Assembly: GCF_002723615.1 (NCBI RefSeq)
Contig: NZ_KZ304972.1
Span: 1 to 43,785, forward strand
DNA from: Limimaricola cinnabarinus
GTDB lineage: Bacteria; Pseudomonadota; Alphaproteobacteria; Rhodobacterales; Rhodobacteraceae
Direction: 5' to 3'
DNA: 43,785 nt
Position numbers and translations under genes: made by a program. Below are positions 1-9,037 of the stretch, piece after piece. Within the stretch, counting starts at the first letter, position 1. Each line of letters opens with the position of its first letter. Below the pieces are notes generated by a model. That model worked only from the letters and a program-made list of their open reading frames with translations, ran no database searches and was not told the origin of the DNA.

Positions 1-79
1 CGTTCTGCTCATCTTGGGGCCGGTCGGGCCTGCCTGCTTTTTCTCAATGTATCTACGGGTGACCTCGATCGTAACCCCG

Positions 80-829
80 TCACCTTGGTCCAAGCTCTGC
101 GACGAAACGCTTTAGTTCCTCGACAATCAGATCACGATCATGGTCGAGCGTCGCTACATGAAAGGAGTTCGCCAGCCAGCGTAGGCGGACCTCCGTGGAG
201 CCGCATTCTCGAACGATCCGGTATGCGTTGTCGGGTTCCACGACATGATCGACGCGCGACTGCATCACAAGCAACGGCTGGCGCAGGAGCGGTAGCATCA
301 GCCCCGTCGCCGTGGTCAGCAGGAAACGTTCGTGCAGTGTCGATGTCGGGATCCTGTCGTAGGAGATCTCGCGGCGCTCCGAGTGGCGGATATCCGAACC
401 GATCCCGGCGCAATAGCCGTCCGACGGTGCATCGAAGACGGCTCGGGCCTGGTCGGGGCGGTAGATACCGGTGGAGCCGTTGATGGTCGCGATCGCGTCA
501 ACGTGCTGAGGGTGGCGAACAGCAAGGTTGAGAGCGATAGTTCCCCCAAGCGACAAACCGGCGACGATCACACGGCTCGCCCGTTGCCGTAGCGCATGAA
601 GTGCGGTCTCGGCAGAGGCGATCCAGTCGCGATGGCCGGTGCGCGCAAGGTCTTCGGGCGATGTCCCATGCCCGGCGAGCAGCGGGGCCGTGACGGTGAA
701 GCCCGTGCGCGCGTGCAACTCGTGGCCGACATGTCGGACGCTTTGTGGCGTGCTGGTAAAACCGTGCAGCAACAGAACGCCTGTGGTATTCCCGGCCAGA
801 TCGAACGGTTCGCAGCTCTCATCGTCCAT
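80..829 (-). CDS. Alpha/beta-hydrolase, Est30-type carboxylesterase
   Basis: A cytoplasmic serine esterase of 249 residues, the usual length for monomeric Est30-like carboxylesterases that cleave small acyl esters. The oxyanion HGF motif is near residue 22, the nucleophile lies in GLSLGG (Ser93), and the other triad members are visible as Asp194 in SRVDH and His224 in NSFHVATLD. There is no signal peptide. The ATG has a GGAGGG ribosome site about five bases upstream. It is transcribed the same way as the LysR gene behind it, across a 90-base gap, so the two may form one unit, but nothing ties its substrate to the TRAP operon. The catalytic residues make the fold and reaction class secure; the substrate is unknown. 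Confidence 0.88.
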   Translation of the reverse strand: MDDESCEPFDLAGNTTGVLLLHGFTSTPQSVRHVGHELHARTGFTVTAPLLAGHGTSPEDLARTGHRDWIASAETALHALRQRASRVIVAGLSLGGTIALNLAVRHPQHVDAIATINGSTGIYRPDQARAVFDAPSDGYCAGIGSDIRHSERREISYDRIPTSTLHERFLLTTATGLMLPLLRQPLLVMQSRVDHVVEPDNAYRIVRECGSTEVRLRWLANSFHVATLDHDRDLIVEELKRFVAELGPR

Positions 830-919
830 CGCGCCCTCCCCATGAACCGGGTCCAGAACTCCGGGGAAGGGCTCAGAAACGCAAATCGCGATGCGTGATC
901 GGATGATCGCAAACCGCTA

Positions 920-1819
920 TCAGGCGGGTGCGAGGCTTTCGTTGCGCCCAAACTGGGCCCGGAAACTGCGCAAGAGCGCCGTGTCTGCCACGTGGTTCCA
1001 AGCCATGGAAATGGTCAGCGCCTCCCTCATCTGCGGCAGCGCAATCATGCGCAGGGAGGCGGGCAGGGCCGGCGCCGCGTCCATCGGGTAGAGCGTGTAG
1101 CCGCGCCCTTCGACCACGCGCTGGAACAGCACCTGCACGTCCCAGACCTCTTCGGCCACGGCCGGGGCGAGACCCGCATGGTCACACAGCCGGTCGAGCA
1201 GAAGCCGGTAGGAGCGCCAGTTCTCGCGCAGCCCCATCACGAAGGGCGCGCCCGTGAGCGTCTCGAAATCCGGAGCGGGGGCTTCGCGCGGCAACACCAG
1301 ACCGATCGGGCTGCTCCAGACCGGCATCTGGCTGATCGCAGGATGCGTGACCGTCTCGTGGTTCAGCAGAAAGCCCGCGTCGATCTCGCCACCCGCAAGC
1401 TGGCGCAGCATCGTGTCGGTCGACAGCACATGCATCTCGATCTGCACCCCCGGGCAGAGTGCCTCAAAGGCCCCCAGCCCCTGGGAAATCTGACCCGAAC
1501 TGGCCAGTGCCGAATAGCCGATGATGATATGGCCATGCGTCCCGGTCTCGTTGCGCCGGGCGGCGCGGATCGTGCGCTCGAACTGGGCGAGGCTCTGGCG
1601 GGCATCCTCGACGAAGCGCCGGCCCGGCGCGGTGAGCGACACGGCCTTGGGTCCGCGCTCGAAGAGCGCGAAACCCAGATCCTCTTCCATGTCACGGACT
1701 GTCTTCGTGATCGCGGGCTGGGCGATGCCGAGCATCTCGGCCGCGGCTCTGAAGCCGCCCGCATCGGCGACGCCGATGGCGCAGCGCAGATGCCTGATCC
1801 CGATCCGCGATTGCCGCAT
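920..1819 (-). CDS. LysR-family transcriptional regulator
   Basis: A 299-residue LysR regulator. The N-terminal winged helix-turn-helix contains AAEMLGIAQPAITKTVRDME (about residues 20-40), then the typical linker helix and a periplasmic-binding-protein-like effector domain (about 95-295). An in-frame ATG 39 bases upstream exists, but the chosen start has a good GGAGG site eight bases before it, and MRQSRIGIRHLRC is a normal LysR N-terminus. It is divergent from the TRAP operon with a 153-base shared intergenic region, the classic arrangement for a LysR protein that controls its neighbour in response to the transported substrate (inference). The effector is unknown. Confidence 0.92.
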   Translation of the reverse strand: MRQSRIGIRHLRCAIGVADAGGFRAAAEMLGIAQPAITKTVRDMEEDLGFALFERGPKAVSLTAPGRRFVEDARQSLAQFERTIRAARRNETGTHGHIIIGYSALASSGQISQGLGAFEALCPGVQIEMHVLSTDTMLRQLAGGEIDAGFLLNHETVTHPAISQMPVWSSPIGLVLPREAPAPDFETLTGAPFVMGLRENWRSYRLLLDRLCDHAGLAPAVAEEVWDVQVLFQRVVEGRGYTLYPMDAAPALPASLRMIALPQMREALTISMAWNHVADTALLRSFRAQFGRNESLAPA

Positions 1820-1972
1820 TGCCCGCCCTCCCCATTGGCCCGTCAGGGCGATAACCATTCGCGATCAACCGATCAAGCATTGCTATTTGTGCCGGGCCGG
1901 ACTTGCGCGGAACAGTCGGCGGCGGGACGAGGAGGCGCGGCCGGATCGGGCCGTGTGGGAGGAGAAGGACGC
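1820..1972. promoter_or_regulatory. Divergent control region between LysR gene and TRAP operon
   Basis: This 153-base spacer must hold promoters for both divergent units. Ribosome sites are clear at each edge: GGAGG on the minus strand for the regulator and GGAGGAGAAGG for the small permease. The AT-richer stretch around 1850-1890 is the likely promoter and LysR-binding zone. I could not pick one convincing T-N11-A box. Confidence 0.4.
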
Positions 1973-2485
1973 ATGGACGCTGCATTTCGCAAGCTGACCC
2001 ACGCCTTGATGCTCATCGGTGGCATGGGCATCGTGCTGATGATGGCGCATGTGACATTGGACGTGGTTCTGAAGAACCTGTTCAACGCGCCGATCCAGGG
2101 CACGATTGAGATCTCGTCCTACTATTACATGGTCGCCGTAGTGATGCTGCCGATGGCGATGGTGGAGTATGAAGACGAACAGATCAGCGTCGATCTGCTG
2201 TTCACCCGCTTTCCCAGGCCGCTTCGAAAGATTTGCCTGCTGGCGACCTTCGTCATCACCGCCGCGGTGCTGTCCCTGGTCACATGGCGCACCGGTCTCG
2301 ACGCGGTCCGCGCGTTTCGGGTCGGCGAGGTCGTGATGGGCAGCCGCGAAGTTATCGTCTGGCCGACCCGTTGCCTACTGCCGCTCGGCTTCGGACTGGC
2401 CGCCGTCGCGGCGTTGCTGCGCGCAGTGATGACGCTGCGTGGACGCGAGATGATCAAGTCCCATGCAACGGAGGGCGCAGCATGA
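1973..2485 (+). CDS. TRAP transporter small permease (DctQ family)
   Basis: A 170-residue inner-membrane protein with four predicted membrane spans (about residues 10-32, 46-65, 86-108 and 127-148), the size and topology of DctQ-type small subunits of TRAP transporters. The phrase MLPMAMVEYEDEQISVDLL in the second span and following loop is typical of the family. The reading frame is open far upstream, but the ATG chosen sits behind a strong GGAGGAGAAGG site and starts the family's usual N-terminus. Its last four bases overlap the large permease gene (ATGA), implying translational coupling. It works with DctM as a sodium-driven permease fed by the periplasmic binding protein two genes on. Confidence 0.93.
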   Translation: MDAAFRKLTHALMLIGGMGIVLMMAHVTLDVVLKNLFNAPIQGTIEISSYYYMVAVVMLPMAMVEYEDEQISVDLLFTRFPRPLRKICLLATFVITAAVLSLVTWRTGLDAVRAFRVGEVVMGSREVIVWPTRCLLPLGFGLAAVAALLRAVMTLRGREMIKSHATEGAA

Positions 2486-3792
2486 GCATGCTGATGACCG
2501 GTTGGGCCGGGATCGCGGTGCTGTTCGGGCTGTTGGCGTTCCGAGTGCCGATCGGGGTGGCCCTGATGGCGGTGTCGATCGGCGGCATCACCTTGATGAC
2601 CAATACCACCGCGGCGTTTGGAATCGTCAGTGCGCTGCCCTTCAGCTTCATCGGTGACTGGTCTCTTACCGCGATCCCGATGTTCCTGCTGATGGGATTC
2701 ATCGCCGCCAATACCGGGCTGACCGCGGGGGCCTTCGACCTGCTGCGCCTGCTCTTGGGGCGGGTGCCGGGCGGTCTGGCCTCGGCCAGCGTCGGGGCCT
2801 GCGGCCTTTTTGCTGCGGCGTCGGGTTCTTCCATCGCCACCACGGCGGCGATGTCGCGCATCGCGGTGCCGGAAATGCTGCGGGCGGGCTATCACCCCTC
2901 GCTGGCCACCGGCGTCGTCGCGGCATCTGGCACGCTGGGCTCGCTGATCCCGCCATCGATCCTGATGGTGCTCTACGGCATCTTCACCGAGCAATCGATC
3001 GGCCAGCTGTTCATCGCAGGCGTGCTGCCTGGCGTGATCTCGGCGCTGATCTATATGGTGATGATCACTGTACGCTGCACGGCCAGCCCCGATCTTGCGC
3101 CGCCGCTCTCCGAACGGTTCGACCTTTCCCGTCTCATGCGACTTATCTGGTCGGTCTGGCCCTTCCCGGTGCTGATTCTGGGCGTGCTGGGAGGCATCTT
3201 TGGTGGCTTTTTTACCCCGACCGAGGCCGGGGCGGTGGGCGCTTTCCTCGCGCTGGTCATCGCCGGGCTGAGGGGGGGACTGACGCTGAGCGCGCTCGGA
3301 AACGCGATCCGGCAGACCACGCTGGCCACCTCGTCGATCTTCTTCCTGTCGATCGGGGCGATCATGTTCACCCGCTTCATGGGGCTGTCAGGCGTCCCGC
3401 GCGAACTGTCGGATATGATGCTGGCGGTGTCGGACAACCCTTTCGTCATCATCCTAATGGTGGCGGGGCTCTACGTGATCCTCGGCATGGTGATCGACTC
3501 GATCGGCCTGATGCTGCTGACCCTTCCGGTGCTGCTGCCGGTTTTGGAGACGGCCGACATTAACCTGATCTGGTTCGGAATCATCGCGATCAAGCTTCTC
3601 GAGATTGGGCTCGTGACACCGCCAGTCGGCCTTAACCTTTACGTGTTGCATAGCGCCCTGTCAGGCAAAGTGCGCCTAGGCGACATCATTTCAGGTACCG
3701 CATGGTTCATCGCGATGGACCTGCTGACATTGCTTCTTCTGATCGCCTTTCCCGCGATCAGCCTGTTCCTGCCATCGCTGATGGCGGGCTGA
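2482..3792 (+). CDS. TRAP transporter large permease (DctM family)
   Basis: A 436-residue highly hydrophobic protein with about twelve to thirteen membrane spans, the normal size for the transport subunit of a C4-dicarboxylate-type TRAP system. Family landmarks include the GLTAGAFDLLRLLLGRVPGG segment and the GSSIATTAAM stretch near residues 113-125, followed by IPPSILMVLYGIFTEQSIGQL. The ATG lies in the four-base overlap with the small permease and is preceded by GGAGGGCGCAGC-like sequence. TRAP permeases import organic acids and related anions using a sodium gradient; the substrate of this one cannot be read from sequence. Confidence 0.95.
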   Translation: MSMLMTGWAGIAVLFGLLAFRVPIGVALMAVSIGGITLMTNTTAAFGIVSALPFSFIGDWSLTAIPMFLLMGFIAANTGLTAGAFDLLRLLLGRVPGGLASASVGACGLFAAASGSSIATTAAMSRIAVPEMLRAGYHPSLATGVVAASGTLGSLIPPSILMVLYGIFTEQSIGQLFIAGVLPGVISALIYMVMITVRCTASPDLAPPLSERFDLSRLMRLIWSVWPFPVLILGVLGGIFGGFFTPTEAGAVGAFLALVIAGLRGGLTLSALGNAIRQTTLATSSIFFLSIGAIMFTRFMGLSGVPRELSDMMLAVSDNPFVIILMVAGLYVILGMVIDSIGLMLLTLPVLLPVLETADINLIWFGIIAIKLLEIGLVTPPVGLNLYVLHSALSGKVRLGDIISGTAWFIAMDLLTLLLLIAFPAISLFLPSLMAG

Positions 3793-3824
3793 CACAACGA
3801 ACGACATCTACAGGGAGGATGACC

Positions 3825-4949
3825 ATGACTTTTGCGAAACTTGCGGCCGGAACCGCGATCGGCCTTGCGGCTCTCTCAGGCGCGGCGCAGGCCGAGCAAT
3901 ACAACGCCAACCACTTCTTCGCCGAGCGTCACTCGATGGTGCGTGGGCCTTACGTCGATTTCGCCAAGCGCGTCGCCGAGGCAACGAATGGCGAGGTTGA
4001 GTTCCGGGTGTTCTCCGGCGGTTCGCTTCTGCCGCCGGCCTCGTCGCTGCAGGGCCTGCGCGACGGGGTGGCTCAGGTGAGCTACCACGCTGGCACCTAC
4101 ACGCCCTCCGAACTGCCTGTCGCCAACCTCGTCGGCAACATGGCCTTCTACAACACCGACCCGATGGTCATGGCCTTCGCCTCGACCGAGTTCGGCCTGA
4201 CCAACGAGGCGGCGCTGGCCGAGTGGGACGAGAACGGCATCGTCTATGGCGGCGGCTACTCGACCTCGGAATATGTGATGATGTGCAACCAGCCAGTCGA
4301 GACGCTCGAAGACGTCGCCGGAAAGCGGCTGCGCATGGCCGGCGGTGCCTGGTCGCGCTTCGCCGAACATGTCGGGGCCATCCCCGTCTCGATCCCGTCG
4401 AGCGAGATGTATACCGGCCTCGACACCGGTTCGCTCGACTGCGCGGTGGCCGCGGCCGATGCGCTCGACAGCTTCAGCCTCAAGGACGTGGTGACCGATC
4501 TCAACACCATCGCCATCGGCAACTACTACGCCGGCTTCGGCTGGGGCTACAACGAGGCATTCTGGGCAGGGCTCACGCCTGAGACACGGCGCGTGCTGTT
4601 CGACGAGATGGCCTATGATCTCGCCCGCCACCGGGTTGAGTTCGACAGCGACGTCGATGTCGCGGTCGAGGCGGCGCAGGCCGCCGGCATGAAGATCCAC
4701 GAGCCCGACCAAGCGCTGCGTGACGCGCTGGCTGAGTTTGTCGTGGCCGACGAGGCTGTCCTGATCGAGAACGCGGCCGAGCGTGGGGTCGAGAACCCTG
4801 AAGCAATCCTCGCCGATTACAAGCGCATCATCGACCGCTGGGCCGAGATGCTCGACGGCGTCGATCGCACGGATGTCGACACGCTCGCTGCGCTGGCCAA
4901 ATCGGAGATCTACGATCCGTTGAATGCCGAGACCTACGGTCTCGACTGA
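3825..4949 (+). CDS. TRAP transporter substrate-binding protein (DctP family)
   Basis: A 374-residue periplasmic receptor. A Sec signal peptide (residues 1-22) ends AAQA before EQYN. The mature part shows the DctP landmarks: FAKRVAEATNGEVEFRVFSGG, a QGLRDGVAQVSYHAGTY segment, and LEDVAGKRLRMAGG, whose arginine normally holds the ligand carboxylate. Two ATGs lie six bases apart; the second is chosen because AGGGAGG is correctly spaced from it and touches the first. It follows the permease genes in the same operon, and an intrinsic terminator stands 21 bases after the stop. A carboxylate ligand is likely from family knowledge. Confidence 0.93.
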   Translation: MTFAKLAAGTAIGLAALSGAAQAEQYNANHFFAERHSMVRGPYVDFAKRVAEATNGEVEFRVFSGGSLLPPASSLQGLRDGVAQVSYHAGTYTPSELPVANLVGNMAFYNTDPMVMAFASTEFGLTNEAALAEWDENGIVYGGGYSTSEYVMMCNQPVETLEDVAGKRLRMAGGAWSRFAEHVGAIPVSIPSSEMYTGLDTGSLDCAVAAADALDSFSLKDVVTDLNTIAIGNYYAGFGWGYNEAFWAGLTPETRRVLFDEMAYDLARHRVEFDSDVDVAVEAAQAAGMKIHEPDQALRDALAEFVVADEAVLIENAAERGVENPEAILADYKRIIDRWAEMLDGVDRTDVDTLAALAKSEIYDPLNAETYGLD

Positions 4950-4970
4950 GTTCGGCAGGCTACAGGCACG

Positions 4971-5000
4971 GGGGAGAGGCAGCGAGCCTCTCCCCTTTTT
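4971..5000 (+). terminator. Intrinsic terminator after the TRAP operon
   Basis: A perfect ten-base-pair inverted repeat, GGGGAGAGGC then AGCGA then GCCTCTCCCC, runs straight into five T residues. This is a textbook rho-independent terminator. It separates the TRAP genes from the hydrolase that starts 21 bases later, so the latter is probably expressed at a lower level by readthrough or from its own promoter. Confidence 0.9.
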
Positions 5001-5020
5001 CATGAGGGAAGGTTGAGGGA

Positions 5021-6721
5021 ATGAAGACGCGTTGGGGCCTGTTCGGCCTAGGATGGGCGCTGCTGCTGGTCGGGGCGTTGATCGCCCATCTCGTGCAGAC
5101 CACGGGCGGCACCGAGATCAAGGATGTCCGCTTCATGGGAGCGGACGGCAATCTGCAAAGCGGATTGCTCTACATACCCGAGGGGGCGAGTGCCGAAGAA
5201 CCGGCGCCGGGGATCCTCGCCGTGCATGGCTACATCAACTCGCGCGAAGTGCAGTCGGGTTTTGCCATCGAATACGCGCGGCGCGGCTATGTCGTGCTGT
5301 CGCTCGATCAGACCGGTCATGGCGCGTCCGAAGGCCCGGCCTTCTCGGCTGGCTTCGGCGGACCGGCGGCGCTGCAATACCTGCGTAGCCTCGACATGGT
5401 CGACACCGACAATATCGGCCTTGAAGGTCACTCGATGGGTGGCTGGACCGTTCTGGCGGCGGCCAAGGCCTACCCGGACGACTACCGATCGATCGTGCTA
5501 GAGGGATCTAGCACCGGCGCGCCCTTCGCCGCCGAGGGCGACACGAGCTGGCCGCGCAACATCTCGGTGGTGTTCTCGGCCTATGATGAGTTCTCGCAGC
5601 TGATGTGGGGCGTGGCCCGCGCCGACGATGCCGAGCAGAGCCCGAAGCTGCAGGCGCTGTTCGGCGCCGAGGGACCGGTGGAGGAAGGTCGCATCTACGG
5701 TGACATCGATAGCGGCACCGCGCGCGTGCTGTGGCAGCCGCCGGTGACGCATCCCGGCGACCATATCTCGCATGCCGCGATCGGTCACTCGATCGACTGG
5801 TTCGCGCAGACGCTCGAGGGCGGCACCGCCTTGCCGGCCGACGACCAAGTCTGGTTCACCAAGGAGATCGGCACGCTGGTGTCACTGGTCGGCTGGGTCG
5901 TGTTGGTGCTGGGCACCATCGGCCTGCTGCTGAGCCTGCCGTTCTTCGCGCCGCTGCGCGCGCCGGTGGTCGACGCCGCCCATGAACGCTGCAGCGGCAA
6001 GTGGTGGCTGGTCTTCGCACTGGGCGCGGTGATCCCGGTGCTCGACTACTACCCGATCTTCACACTAGCCGAAATGATCCTGCCGGCGAGCTGGCTTTTC
6101 CCGCAGACCATCACTTCGCAGGTCGCGCTCTGGGCGGTGATCAACGGTGTCATCATCTGGGGGATGGGCTTCGTGATCCGCGGGGCGAAGATGGAGTTCG
6201 ATCACGACACGCCGCGCTCGGTGGCTTTGGCGCTGGCGACGATCTTCGTGGCCTATGTCGCGGTTCTGGTTCTCGACTTCTTCTTCAAGACCGACCCGCG
6301 CTTCTGGTTCGTTGGGTTGCGGCCGCTCACGGCCGAGCGCTTCGGCATCGCGCTGGTCTATCTCGTCCCGTTCGGTCTCTATTTCCTGCTGGCGATGCGG
6401 GCGCTGCATGGCGGCCTGTCGGTGGCGGGCCAGAGCGCCGCGGCGGAATACGTCTTCAACGCGCTGGCATTGATGGGCGGGTTTCTGGTGTTCCTCACTC
6501 TGCAATACGCGGTGTTGTTCTCGACCGGTCAGCTGCTGACGCCGTCTGAGCCGCTGAACACCATCGTCATGTTCCAGTTCGTACCGCTGCTACTGATCGC
6601 GGCGCTGATCAGCACCTACAGCTACCGCCGCACCGCGAGCTACGTGCCCGGCGCTCTGGTGAACGCGCTCTTTGTAAGCTGGTACGTGGTGGCAGGACAG
6701 GCGACCCAGTTCGCTTACTGA
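5021..6721 (+). CDS. Alpha/beta-hydrolase with C-terminal polytopic membrane domain
   Basis: A 566-residue two-part protein. One N-terminal membrane span (residues 5-25) is followed by an alpha/beta-hydrolase domain with AVHGY (residues 67-71), DQTGHGASEG and the nucleophile elbow GHSMGG (Ser138). From about residue 285 the chain is very hydrophobic, with roughly eight predicted membrane spans. The topology would place the hydrolase on the periplasmic face if the first span is an uncleaved anchor (inference). The reaction is unknown; dienelactone-hydrolase-like or acyl-ester cleavage is plausible. It follows the TRAP terminator by 21 bases and is itself closed by a strong terminator. The start has a GGAAGG site eight bases upstream. 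Confidence 0.8.
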   Translation: MKTRWGLFGLGWALLLVGALIAHLVQTTGGTEIKDVRFMGADGNLQSGLLYIPEGASAEEPAPGILAVHGYINSREVQSGFAIEYARRGYVVLSLDQTGHGASEGPAFSAGFGGPAALQYLRSLDMVDTDNIGLEGHSMGGWTVLAAAKAYPDDYRSIVLEGSSTGAPFAAEGDTSWPRNISVVFSAYDEFSQLMWGVARADDAEQSPKLQALFGAEGPVEEGRIYGDIDSGTARVLWQPPVTHPGDHISHAAIGHSIDWFAQTLEGGTALPADDQVWFTKEIGTLVSLVGWVVLVLGTIGLLLSLPFFAPLRAPVVDAAHERCSGKWWLVFALGAVIPVLDYYPIFTLAEMILPASWLFPQTITSQVALWAVINGVIIWGMGFVIRGAKMEFDHDTPRSVALALATIFVAYVAVLVLDFFFKTDPRFWFVGLRPLTAERFGIALVYLVPFGLYFLLAMRALHGGLSVAGQSAAAEYVFNALALMGGFLVFLTLQYAVLFSTGQLLTPSEPLNTIVMFQFVPLLLIAALISTYSYRRTASYVPGALVNALFVSWYVVAGQATQFAY

Positions 6722-6731
6722 TGCATCCTGT

Positions 6732-6764
6732 GCCCCGGCCCCCTATGGAGGGCCGGGGCCTTTT
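6732..6764 (+). terminator. Intrinsic terminator after the membrane hydrolase gene
   Basis: Inverted arms GCCCCGGCCC and GGGCCGGGGC (6732-6741 and 6750-6759) enclose an eight-base loop and are followed by C and TTTT. It starts ten bases after the stop codon and matches the gene's strand. Confidence 0.88.
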
Positions 6765-7236
6765 CTGTCGCATGGTTTCGCGTTCCTGCGGCATGGTCCT
6801 GCACAATGTACCGGATGTTGTCGTCTCGTCTCGCGCGATACGCATCCAGCGCGCCCGCGGCTGAGCAAACAGGATGATCGAGGTCGCCCAACCCGGCCTT
6901 GGCATGAACGCGCCATGCCCGTCGGACGATCACGACACGGGGCCACGCGCAAACGGCCAAGCCGCGCGTTCTGGCCCCGGCGACACGGTTGCCGCAAGCG
7001 TCGACTACCTCCTGCATCTTGATCCGAACGGTCGCCCCGTCTCCGGTTCATCAATGCCGCCGGAAGGGGCGAATTCACTCTGGCAGGCACATGTCAGGGG
7101 TGAAGGCGCGTGCTGGTTCCAAAAGAACACCGGAAATCTCCCTTCGGCACGCTACCTGAGCTGTCAGCCAACAGCGATGGGAGATCCGAAATGGTGAAAT
7201 CCTCGACCCCGCCTCGCCCCGGGCTCTCGCGACGGA
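6765..7236. other. Non-coding or degraded stretch, no gene recognised
   Basis: About 470 bases between a terminator and an IS remnant. Short open frames exist on both strands, but none shows a recognisable family, a good ribosome site together with sensible composition, or similarity to its neighbours. The stretch may be decayed coding sequence cut off by the IS insertion on its right. Confidence 0.5.
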
Positions 7237-7583
7237 TGAGGTGCTCCCCCATCTCTGGACAGGATCTGGCGCCGTCTAAGCTACTCTTAGCTCCTGCTGA
7301 TCGGGTGCGTAAGTGGGTTTCTCTGCCAGTAGACCACTGCTGGCGGCTGGCCGCCATGGGCGGAATGCGGACGCTTTCGATTGTAGAAATAGAACCAGTT
7401 CTTGAGCCCCGCTCGTGCCTCCGAGCCGGTCTCCCAAGCGTGCAGGTAGACGCACTCGTATTTCAGGGTGCGCCAGAGCCGCTCGATGAAGATGTTGTCG
7501 AGGTAGCGCCCCTTTCCGTCCATTGAGATCCGGACGCCAGCACGTCTGAGCAGGTCGGTCCAGGCGAAGGACGTGAACTGGGC
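7237..7583 (-). mobile_element. IS3-family element remnant (3' end)
   Basis: The 3' part of an IS3-family element: the C-terminal end of its transposase (read leftwards), then a terminal sequence beginning TGAGGTGCTCCCCC at the left edge, which resembles IS3-family ends. The rest has been separated by the IS30-family insertion at 7584. Only a dozen or so bases beyond that insertion still look like IS3, so most of the element is missing. The outer boundary is approximate. Confidence 0.65.
7287..7583 (-). pseudogene. IS3-family transposase OrfB, C-terminal fragment
   Basis: The last 99 codons of an integrase-core transposase. The sequence QFTSFAWTDLLRRAG, then GRYLDNIFIERLWRTLKYEC and FYFYNRKRPHSAHGG, is the usual end of IS3 OrfB proteins and includes the catalytic glutamate region (FIERLWR). 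The upstream codons are replaced by an IS30-family element. Removing that element and one copy of a GC duplication rejoins the frame as HQGAQFTS, close to the family's DQGSQFTS. It is non-functional as it stands. Confidence 0.8.
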
Positions 7584-9037
7584 GGTCTCAACTTGTCGTC
7601 GCAACATGGCCAGTTTCTGGGTTGGCGAGCACCGCGTCCAGTGCTTCCGCCGGGGTTCTCCATCCGAGGGTTTTGCGAGGGCGTCCATTGAGCGCAGCGA
7701 CAACCGCCTCGAGCTCATCGGGTCCATGCAAGCTGAGATCAGTGCCTTTTGGGAAGTATTGGCGAAGCAGCCCGTTGGTGTTCTCGTTCGTGCCGCGCTG
7801 CCATGGGCTGTGAGGATCGCAGAAATAGACTGGCAGATCAGCGGCGACGGTAAGTTCGGCATGGCGGGCCATCTCAGCCCCCTGATCCCAAGACAGGGAC
7901 CGCCGTAAATGCTTGGGCAGTTGGATGATGCTGCGCATGATGGCATCGCGCACGGCTTCGGCACCGTGCCCTGCAAGAGGGGGCCCATTCTTGAGGCGAG
8001 GGCTCTCGCCATGCCCGGGCATTCTCGGCAAGTGGAGCAGCAGCGTAAAACGCGTCTGCCGTTCGACCAGCGTGCCGATGGCGGATCGTCCCAAGCCGAT
8101 GATGAGGTCTCCCTCCCAATGTCCGGGAACGGCCCGATCCGCCGCTTCGGCAGGGCGCTCGCTGATCATGATATCCGGGGTCACGAAGGATTTTCCACGG
8201 CCGGCGGTTCGGGCCCGGGGCACACGCAGGGCCCGGCCGGTGCGCAAGCACGCGGTCAGCTCGCGGCGCAAAGCGCCACGCCCTTGGATATAGAGCGCTT
8301 GGTAGATGGCCTCGTGACTGATCCGCATGGTCTCATCTCCGGGAAAGTCGACCCACAACCGGTTGGAGATCTGTTCGGGGCTCCAAGCCTTGGCCCATCG
8401 ACGCGGCTGGCGTGGTCCATGGCGGCGCCCCTTCCAAGCGACGTCCGGGCCGGCCATGACCGAACCGTCCAGCCGTGAAATCTGGCCCGAGAGTCTGTCT
8501 TGCACATACTGACGCAATCGCGCGTTCGTCGCCAGCTTGGCAGCCTTCGGGCGCCGCGCCGAGCGTTCGGCATGCCACTGGGCTGTGGTGGCCCGATATT
8601 CAAAGCCGCCAGCGCGAGTGGCGACGTTGCGCCGGATCTCGCGTGAGATTGTCGAGGCCGCCCGGCCCAGGCGACGTGCGATTTCCCGCAGACCGATATT
8701 CTGCGCCAGAAGCAGCGCGATCTCTTCTCGCTCCTCCAGACATAAATAGCGCCGAGATGGCGACGGCGCGAATGGCGCCAGATGCGAAGGGGGCATACCG
8801 CCAGCCTCTCGAAACCACCGTGATCCGACCGGCTGAGAGACGCCAGCCTCAACGGCAGCTTCCTCGCTCGATAGGCCTTGAGCAATCAGGAACCAGAACC
8901 GACGGCGCTCCGGTTGTCGTGCCACTCCGGGCCGCCCCGGCGAGGGCGTCTTGCGCCTCGTAGATCGTTCAGATCTCCGTCTACCTCTCGTCATCGCAAC
9001 CTCCATCAGCAAGGTGTTGCGACGACAAGTTGAGACC
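7584..9037 (-). mobile_element. IS30-family insertion sequence, apparently complete (1454 bp)
   Basis: The ends are perfect 23-base inverted repeats starting GGTCTCAACTTGTCGTCG (7584-7606 and 9015-9037). A two-base GC flanks each end (7582-7583 and 9038-9039), fitting the short target duplication of the IS30 family. The single transposase gene fills the element and its stop codon lies inside the left repeat. It inserted into an older IS3-family element. Exact ends are uncertain by up to three bases because the GGC flanking the repeats is also symmetric; reading-frame restoration of the interrupted gene supports the boundaries given. Confidence 0.85.
7588..8994 (-). CDS. IS30-family transposase
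   Basis: A 468-residue DDE transposase. An N-terminal helix-turn-helix region (LSSEEAAVEAGVSQPVGSRW) is followed by a second one typical of IS30 (REIARRLGRAASTISREIRRN). The catalytic core shows GHWEGDLIIG (first Asp), DQGAEMARH (second Asp) and PWQRGTNENTNGLLRQYFPK (Glu). It is longer than IS30 itself but normal for this subgroup. The frame is open into flanking DNA, but the ATG chosen has GGAGG five bases upstream and gives MTRGRRRSERSTRR, a basic start as in relatives. No frameshift is seen, so it may be active. Confidence 0.93.
   Translation of the reverse strand: MTRGRRRSERSTRRKTPSPGRPGVARQPERRRFWFLIAQGLSSEEAAVEAGVSQPVGSRWFREAGGMPPSHLAPFAPSPSRRYLCLEEREEIALLLAQNIGLREIARRLGRAASTISREIRRNVATRAGGFEYRATTAQWHAERSARRPKAAKLATNARLRQYVQDRLSGQISRLDGSVMAGPDVAWKGRRHGPRQPRRWAKAWSPEQISNRLWVDFPGDETMRISHEAIYQALYIQGRGALRRELTACLRTGRALRVPRARTAGRGKSFVTPDIMISERPAEAADRAVPGHWEGDLIIGLGRSAIGTLVERQTRFTLLLHLPRMPGHGESPRLKNGPPLAGHGAEAVRDAIMRSIIQLPKHLRRSLSWDQGAEMARHAELTVAADLPVYFCDPHSPWQRGTNENTNGLLRQYFPKGTDLSLHGPDELEAVVAALNGRPRKTLGWRTPAEALDAVLANPETGHVATTS

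Noticed and set aside
6874-7197. A 107-residue open frame in the gap after the membrane hydrolase
   Set aside because: No recognisable domain, no good ribosome site and high-GC antisense-like composition; it more likely opens by chance.
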